Source of the DNA: Saccopteryx bilineata
Lineage: Eukaryota > Chordata > Mammalia > Chiroptera > Emballonuridae
Assembly: GCF_036850765.1 (NCBI RefSeq)
Contig: NC_089492.1
Location: forward strand, 100,707,022-100,771,021
Length of the DNA stretch: 64,000 nt
Direction: 5' to 3'
In this document: positions 57,720 through 64,000 of the stretch, in pieces
Position numbering within the stretch: position 1 is the first letter of the stretch
Layout: each line of letters starts with the position of its first letter
The notes under the pieces: generated by a model
Databases searched by the model: none
The model's input: the letters and a program-made list of their open reading frames with translations, nothing else
Told to the model about the DNA's origin: nothing
Made by a program: the position numbers and the translations under genes

Positions 57720-57873
57720 TGTGACACCTGGCCTCTGCCAGAATGACTTTGCCTGCTGTACTGAACCTGCTGTCAGAGCTGCCTGCCTGGCTCGTGGACG
57801 CTGCTTTAGGAGCATCTCCTGGGCTCACCAGAAAAGCCAGTCCTACTGAGCTCAGTTAAGAGTAATGCATTGT

Positions 57874-58133
57874 CTCACATGATGGATCTCTGAGAATGCA
57901 GTGTATGGCTTTTACATAAAGCACGCATTAACAATTAGCCCAGGCTCTGGCCCGAGAGGCCTGCAATGGAGGATTTTGGTGGAGAATGGCTGTACAGGAT
58001 GCAGGGCAGGGGAGGAGGTGAGAACCCTCCGAAGAGGAGGAATGTTGTAGCCAACTAGCCTGTCTTCCTAAGAACACGAGAGACACTGAGGTAGCTGCCA
58101 TTGGGTTCTGGAAAGAAAAAATAATTAATGAAA
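57874..58133 (+). mobile_element. Retroposed segment of unknown origin flanked by a perfect 16-bp duplication
   Basis: AAGAGTAATGCATTGT occurs at 57858-57873 and again at 58134-58149 without mismatch. The 260 bp between ends GAAAGAAAAAATAATTAATG plus AAAA, an A-rich tail. It shows none of the four SINE heads. By structure it is a target-primed insertion; the source RNA was not recognised. Confidence 0.75.
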
Positions 58134-58149
58134 AAGAGTAATGCATTGT

Positions 58150-59660
58150 AAGAGAGAAGGGCCATACTTTTTGTAAGGCTCAGCCCAGCTCTCTCATGGA
58201 CATCTCTTTCTTTCCTGGAAAGCTTTCTTTTCATCTCTTTTGTTTATCTGACTTAGGAATTTATCCAATTTGTTAGGGTTTTCTTTTCTTTCTTTCTTTT
58301 TTTAAATTGTATCTCAAACTGGCTGAAGTATGGCTGCCTGTTACCAGGTAAGTGCCTTTCTGTACCAGTCAGGGTTTAAGCGAAGGCATACTGAGATCTG
58401 GGGGGATTTGGGTCTTATGTTACATTGTCTCATCAGTAAGGCAGGGAAACAACCAAAGTGAAATTGAGGAACAGTGGTCCATAAATTAGGCAGAGCTTGT
58501 TATATGTTTCCACAGCAGACACTTAACACCCCATCCACAGCATTGAGAACCAGACACTTGCATGATTTTCAGGCTCCACTGGAAGTGCTGGTCAAGTTAG
58601 GGCTCAACTGTATTCTAGCTCAATTTTGTGTTGAAACAGAATAACCAAATGAAAAAGCTCCCACAGTCATCATTGTTCTTCCACAGGTTGATTCTTGGTC
58701 AATGCCATGATTTTTTTTGGAGTATCTGGCAAGGAAAGAAAGATAAATGTTTCTCTTATCTTATACTAAGAATTTTCAACCTGCCTCATTCCTCAGTCAA
58801 GACAATTAAAATATTTGGCTGATATGAAAACAATTCAAAACTTCTAAGAGCAACAAAAAGGCAGCCTAACCTACCAAAAAATGTAAAATTAAGTCCCTTC
58901 AATCTTTGCAGCAGGCCAGGTAACTGAGAAAACCCAGTCTAATGTAATCTGACTGGAAGCTAAATGTGACAGAACAGTTAAAATCTGTTACTAAGAGCCA
59001 AGGTTGTTCCTAATTAGTAGTAGGTGGAAAACTCCTCACTTAGCTCCAGTTTTAATCTAGAATTTCAGAGCAAGAGCTTATATACTTAAGTTATAGACAG
59101 TGAAAAGAAAGAGTTCTGGCCAGCTTTCTGAGATTTCGTGTCTCAGGATGCCTATTAAAATTAGGGCACAGCCTTTTGCTTTCACAAACAGAAAATAAGA
59201 GATATCAAATTGAACTGCCACCCATATGCACAGGTGACTTTTAACAGGGTTTTCATACTTGGCTCATCCCCTGTCTCCCCTTTGGCTACATCCAAAACGA
59301 ACTTTATTTTCCAGAGACAGTTCTGTATTAAGGAACAAGTGTGACACAAGTCAAGAGTTGCCTAAGCTTCAAGATGACAAGCTTTAGTGGCTGCAAACAA
59401 TTTTTTTCAGGAATTTTTGAATTAAATCATCAGGAAAAAGAAAAAAGAAAATAACCCAGGCCCTGCTGTTTTAAGTGGTTATTTTCACTCTAGTCCTGCC
59501 TAAAGATGGGTCAGGACCAGAGAAGCCTAGGAGGTTTCTTTGTAACTCCCCACCAGAGATTCACCCTACCTTAACCAGACAAGGTAACATAAGTCAGGGG
59601 GAGCTGATTAGATCAGGGTTTCCTTTTATTCCTTGTTGGTTTAAAATGGCTAATCAGAAT
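58150..59660. other. Intergenic stretch, unclassified
   Basis: About 1.5 kb with no gene, SINE or L1 that I recognise. It may contain old LTR-like sequence but no termini were found. Confidence 0.4.
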
Positions 59661-59678
59661 AAAAAACAAAAGGGCCTC

Positions 59679-60026
59679 TGCCTGACCAGGTGGTGGCACA
59701 GTGGATAAAGCACTGGACTGGGACACGGAGGACCCAGGTTCGAAACCCTGAGGTCACTGGCTTGAGCACGGGGTCGCTGGCTTGAGCGTGGGATCATAAA
59801 CATGACCCCATGGCACTGGCTTGAGCCCAAAGGTCGCTGGCTTGAGCAAGGGGCCACTCACTCTATTGTTAGCCTCCCACTCAAGGCACATATGAGAAAG
59901 CAGTCAATGAACAACTAAGGTGACTAAGGAGCCGCAACGAAGAATTGATGCTTCTCATCTCTCTCCCTTTCTGTCTGTGTGTCCCTATCAGTCCCTCTCT
60001 CTGTCTCAGTCAAAATAAAATAAAAT
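59679..60026 (+). mobile_element. SINE-M insertion
   Basis: Head GCCTGACCAGGTGGTGGCAC (G at 59680). AAAAGGGCCTC flanks on both sides (59668-59678 and 60027-60037). It carries an extra GATCATAAACATGACCCCAT segment seen in only some SINE-M copies. Confidence 0.94.
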
Positions 60027-60037
60027 AAAAGGGCCTC

Positions 60038-60523
60038 CATCTAGAGGCTGGGGTCTCCCTTATTTAGAGGTTAGAATCCAGGTATCTGCTCTATCCAGCA
60101 CCATATTGAGGTGGGCTAAGGGGTAACTCCCAAGGGACAATCGGAGGGGTGTAGGCCTGCCATTCCTCTCTATCTTATTTTTTGGCATGTGATGAAAAAT
60201 ATTGCTTTTTGTATTCTTCTCTCCAGGCCTTGGATTTTAAAATGTTAACTGTGTGAGACGGGTTTTTGGGGGGAGGCTAGTTGAAGAAGCCCCCCCTAAA
60301 CTCTTTGCCCCAAGAAGAGGAAATTATCCAATTGTTTCTCAAGGTTGGCCAAGCTCTTTTGCTGACCTCCCCACCACAACCAATGTCATGGAGCTGTGTG
60401 ACCTCTTTCTTGGGGAAACTAACTGCCAACAAGCCTAGAAAACTAACTCTCCTCTCCCTCCTTTGACCAAGATCTCAAACTCACTGCTCCAATTTCTTTC
60501 CTGATCACTTAGCCCCAACATAA
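60038..60523. other. Intergenic stretch, unclassified
   Basis: Contains two overlapping 61-codon open frames (60253-60438 and 60281-60466). Neither shows a recognisable domain or splice context. Confidence 0.4.
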
Positions 60524-60539
60524 GGGGTGCTATTTTCTT

Positions 60540-60585
60540 TTTAATATTTTTTTTATTATTCATTTTAGAGAGGAGAGGGAGAGAC

Positions 60586-60641
<56 letters not shown>

Positions 60642-60780
60642 CAGAGAGAGAGAAGGGGGAGGAGCTGGAAGCATCAACTCCCATATGTGCCTTGACCAGG
60701 CAAGCCCAGGGTTTCGAACCGGCGACCTCAGCATTTCCAGGTTGACGCCTTATCCACTGTGCCACCACAGGTCAGGCCAG
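60540..60780 (-). mobile_element. SINE-S insertion with long (GA)n tract
   Basis: Antisense SINE-S; the (GA)n tract spans about 60574-60655. GGGGTGCTATTTTCTT at 60524-60539 and 60781-60796 is identical. Confidence 0.94.
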
Positions 60781-60965
60781 GGGGTGCTATTTTCTTAATT
60801 GGTATTGGACAAAAAGGGAACTCTGGGAAAAAGGAAGACTTCTATTCACATCTTCCCTCTTTTCCTCCCGGTCTGAGGAACGGAAGAGTAAGATCCTCTT
60901 TCTTGAACAGATTCCTTCCTCATTTCCCCATTCCAGGATAGATATATAATATCTTTGATGTTTAT

Positions 60966-60968
<3 letters not shown>

Positions 60969-61012
<44 letters not shown>
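60969..61012. repeat. (AC)n microsatellite
   Basis: Twenty-two uninterrupted AC units. Confidence 0.97.
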
Positions 61013-61014
<2 letters not shown>

Positions 61015-61291
61015 GGCAATGCAGAAGAGGAAAAAAATAGAATCTGTAACAATAATAAAATTATTTCTGGTTTTAAAAAAAAGAAAGTAATTTTATGCAA
61101 TGCTAATTTCTTATATATAATTTGCAATCTCTTTTAATATCTTATTGAATGTAATTTAGCTATTGATTTCATATGTTTGCTAATTATATGTGAGGGATAA
61201 TAGGTTTTGTTGTGATGTTTGGTCACATTTGCATGTTCTGTTTAGATTTCTTTTGCTATTTTTGTTATATTTGGCTATAAAAATGTTTTAA

Positions 61292-61697
61292 GGCTCTGGC
61301 CAGTTGGTTCAGTGGTAGAGTGTTGGCCCAGCATGTTGATGTCCTGGGTTTGATTCCCAGTCAGGGCACACAGGAGAAGCGTCCATCTGCTTCTCTACCC
61401 CTCCCCCTCTCTCTGCTCTCTGTCTCTCTCTCTGTCTCTCTCTCTCTGTCTCTCTCTCTCTCTGTTCCCCACCTGCAGCCATGGCTTGATTTGAGCAAGT
61501 TGGTCCCTGGCACTGAGGATGGCTCCATGGCCTCTGTCTCAGGCAGTAAGGAGAGTTCGGCTGCCAAGCAATGGAGCAACAACCCAGATGGGCAGAGCAT
61601 CACCTCCTAGTGGGCTTGCCAGGTGAATCCCGGTCAGGGAGCATGCAGGAGTCTGTCTCTTTGCCTCTCCTCCTCTCACTGAATTAAAAAAAAAAAC
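61292..61697 (+). mobile_element. SINE-L insertion (older)
   Basis: Head GGCTCTGGCCAGTTGGTTCA with an expanded (CT)n region and tail AATTAAAAAAAAAAA. Confidence 0.9.
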
Positions 61698-61834
61698 AGT
61701 TTTAAAATAGTTTATCTTCCAGCAAAAACATGTTTAAATAGTCTTGCTTGATTTCAATGGTTGCATAAGTTGAACTTCTCTCTTACTCGAGTAAATCTAT
61801 TTCTTTGTTTCCTTCTAATTAGAACTGTTGTTAA

Positions 61835-62026
61835 AAAATTTTTTTTAATTGATTTAGGGGAGAAGTAAAGGGAGGGAGGAAGAGAGAAAGAAAGAGAGAA
61901 ACATCTACCTGTGTTACACTTATTTATGTATTCATTGGTTGATTCTTGAATGTGCCCTGACTGGGGATCCAACCCACAACCTTGGCTTGTTGGGGATAAC
62001 ATTCTAATCAACTGAGCTACCACATT
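61835..62026 (-). mobile_element. SINE-D insertion
   Basis: Antisense: T/A-rich tail with AATTGATTTAGGGGAG, GATCCAACCCACAACCTTGG, ATCAACTGAGCTACCAC. Confidence 0.85.
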
Positions 62027-62079
62027 TTACTCTGAACTATGTTTATAATGTTAACCCCAGGACCAAATTAAATTTTACA

Positions 62080-62205
62080 GCTGAGGTAACTTAGTGAAGC
62101 TGCCGAATTCATCAAAGATCAAGTAGAGATAGAGAGCAAGTAGTAGAGGCAGACTTGAATCTTCCTCTGACTTCAAATTTCACTCACTAAACTGTACCAA
62201 GGTAA
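62080..62205 (-). repeat. MIR-like ancient SINE
   Basis: CAGCTGAGGTAACTTAGTGA, GCAGACTTGAATCTTCCTCT and ACTAAACTGTACCA follow the antisense MIR order. Confidence 0.55.
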
Positions 62206-62324
62206 GAACATTTGGCTAAGTGATAAAAATCTGTATTTTTGTGCAGAATGTACTTTCCACTTTCTTCCTCCTCCTCTTTCTCCTCCCCCTTCTCGTGTAT
62301 TCCATACCCCCACCTTCTCCTCCT

Positions 62325-62450
62325 CCTTTTATTCATTTAATAACATATCAGGTGCTGAGCTAGATCCTGGGAGTTCAAAGATGACTGTGCAGCACATCCT
62401 ACTCTGAGTACACAGAGGCTGTAAATAGGTAAATGTAATATGGGAAATTC
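62325..62450 (-). repeat. L2-like ancient LINE fragment
   Basis: ATTCATTTAATAACATATCA, GGTGCTGAGCTAGATCCTGG, GAGTTCAAAGATGACTG resemble the antisense L2 3' end. Confidence 0.5.
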
Positions 62451-62822
62451 TCCTATTTTAAATGTTTACAAATCTAAGAGGGTATATGCCACTTTGTGGG
62501 TTTGCTGATGAGTGTAAAGTCTTTATGATATGATAGCTTTAAAATTCATTATATGTATATATTTTTTTCATTGATTGATACTTTTTTGTGTTTGTTTATT
62601 TTTGCTCCTTTGTTTAATTGTAGGATGCTTCTGGATCCTGTGGTATTCCCCATTGTTTTGTCATTTGTTTCCTAGATATTTCCTTCTTCTTGCTTTATTA
62701 TGATGATTGTGCAACTCACTTAGGATTTTAATATACTAAGTGAGTTTATCTTTTTTATCTCTGATTCTTTGTTCTTATTATCTGAGTTAGCTCTTAAGCT
62801 AACTTATTCATGTTTACAAGTT

Positions 62823-62919
62823 GTTTTGTTTTGTTTGTATGTGACTTGACAGGGGATTGAGTTTGCAACCTTGGTATATTGAAATGTCCCTCTAACCAAC
62901 TAAACTACTTGACCAGGGC
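62823..62919 (-). mobile_element. SINE-D fragment
   Basis: Antisense, ending ACTACTTGACCAGGGC. TGTTTACAAGTT at 62811-62822 and 62920-62931 is identical. Confidence 0.9.
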
Positions 62920-63310
62920 TGTTTACAAGTTTTAACAGTAGTGTGTTGGGCTTTCTACAATCAATATTACTTTGAAATCTCCTGGAAGTAAGTACTTGCT
63001 TGGAATTCTTAGCATTGTGGTATCTTTTCCAGATTTCTGGCAACTTCCTGTTCCTCTAATATTTCAAACTTGCTCAATGAACCCATCTTTTCTTCTACTT
63101 TTTGAAGTTTTCTTTTTTCTTCTTTATTTGAGATATAAATATGGGGTATTTATAAATTTTGGGCAGTTGTTGCTAGGAGGAATCACCTTATACTGAACTG
63201 TACCACCTGCCTGGAAGTTCTAGGTAGATTCCAACTTAGGGTTTCCTAACTTAATTTTTTTCTAACAAAAGAATAATACATAATTTTTATAGAAAAATGA
63301 GAAAAATTTT

Positions 63311-63630
63311 GCCTGACCAGGTGATGGTGCAGTGGATAGTCAATCTGGGATGCTGAGGTTCCAAGTTCGAAACCCCAAGGTCATTGGCTTGAGCCCAAAG
63401 GTCTCTGGCTTGAACCCAAAGTCAATGGCTTGAACAAGGGGTCATTGGCTCAGTTGGAGCCCCCTGGTCAAGGTACATATGAGAAAGTAATCAGTGAACA
63501 ACTAAGGAGCCGCAACAAAATTTGATGCTCTCATCTCTCTCCCTTTCTGTCTGTCTATCTCTCATGTGCACTAATGAAAGAGAGAGAGAGAGAGAGAGAG
63601 AGAGAAGAAAGAGAGAGAGAGAGAAACCTC
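63311..63630 (+). mobile_element. SINE-M insertion
   Basis: Head GCCTGACCAGGTGATGGTGC; the body has the CAATGGCTTGAACAAGGGGT repeat-like series and a (GA)n tail (about 63577-63624). Confidence 0.9.
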
Positions 63631-63644
63631 CAAAAAGTTTAAAG

Positions 63645-63815
63645 AGCCCTATCCAGATAGCTCAGTTGGTTGGAGTATTGTCCTGACGTGCAGAGGTTGT
63701 GGGTTGGATCCCTGGTCAGAGCACACACAGAAACAGATTGCTGTTCCTGTCTCTCTCTTTCTCTCTCCCTTCCTCTCTCTCTCTCATATCAATACAATAA
63801 AATAAAGTAAAATGA
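63645..63815 (+). mobile_element. SINE-D insertion
   Basis: Head GCCCTATCCAGATAGCTCAG, (CT)n region and AATACAATAAAATAAAG tail. Confidence 0.88.
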
Positions 63816-63825
63816 AGAACGATAG

Positions 63826-64000
63826 GCCTGACCTGCGGTGATGCGGTAGATAAAGCGTTGACCAGGAACGCTGAGATTGCCGGCTCAAACCCCGGGCTTG
63901 CTCGGTCAAGAGGCACATACAAGAAGCAACTACTACAAGTAGATGCTTCCTGCCTTTTGTCCTCCTTTCTCTCCTCTCTCTAAAATCAATAAATTAAATC
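63826..64000 (+). mobile_element. SINE-S, truncated by the window edge
   Basis: Head GCCTGACCTGCGGTGATGCG, ending TAAAATCAATAAATTAAATC at the last base. Third SINE in an M-D-S tandem cluster. Confidence 0.9.

Noticed and set aside
57493..57849. 118-codon Lys/Arg-rich open frame
   Set aside because: It is a shifted frame of the MED19 pseudogene's basic tail running into the 3' UTR; not an independent gene.
60574..60655. Regular short repeats that might suggest an array
   Set aside because: A (GA)n microsatellite within a SINE-S tail; no spacers, no CRISPR in a mammalian genome.
18331..64000. Exons of SLC3A1, the expected downstream neighbour
   Set aside because: No peptide resembling the SLC3A1 N-terminus or its splice-bounded exons was found. 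It presumably lies beyond the window.

Overview
The window looks like mammalian nuclear DNA, most likely from a bat. The evidence is spliced exons of a vertebrate gene, ancient mammalian MIR/L2/L1 relics, and dozens of young tRNA-derived SINEs. I sort the SINEs into four working types by their heads: SINE-L (long, GCCCTGGCCGGTTGGCTCAG head), SINE-M (GCCTGACCAGGNGGTGGCGC head), SINE-S (GCCTGACCTGTGGTGGCGC head) and SINE-D (GCCCTGGCCAGATAGCTC head). From memory these resemble the Rhin-type SINEs of rhinolophoid (horseshoe/leaf-nosed) bats. Fairly recent hAT elements with intact 8-bp target duplications also fit a bat. The order-level call is reasonable; the family-level call is tentative.

Gene content: the first 18.3 kb carries the 3' half of PPM1B (PP2C-beta, a Mg2+/Mn2+-dependent Ser/Thr phosphatase) on the + strand. 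Three shared exons (1429-1546, 3854-3965, 4339-4396) are followed, after a 10.4-kb repeat-filled intron, by two alternative terminal exons. Exon 14751-15056 gives the long acidic beta-1 tail; exon 16602-16631 gives the short GAGDLEDPW beta-2 tail. Each has its own 3' UTR, and the second ends at a canonical polyadenylation signal near 18309. The visible residues count back to the same start (residue 283) in both isoforms if the family lengths are 479 and 387. In mammals SLC3A1 lies downstream of PPM1B, but none of its exons was recognised here.

From 18.4 to 64 kb I see no functional gene. The region is intergenic and repeat-dense: a decayed hAT-Charlie transposon with a transposase C-terminal remnant (18.6-20.1 kb), a terminal-inverted-repeat MITE (23.2 kb), old L1 pieces, a deep nest of insertions from 35.6 to 49.6 kb, a hAT element split by a SINE (49.7-50.5 kb), a solo class-II-type LTR with a perfect 6-bp duplication (52.3-52.8 kb), and an internally deleted MED19 processed pseudogene (57.3-57.7 kb).

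The most unusual structure is the 35.6-49.6 kb nest. An ancient + strand L1 is split by a MITE. That MITE is split by a 9.2-kb minus-strand composite: an almost full-length L1, fused to endogenous-retrovirus pol/gag fragments, then an oligo(T) run, then the 3' end of a different L1. A SINE sits inside the retroviral part. One pair of short direct repeats flanks the whole composite.
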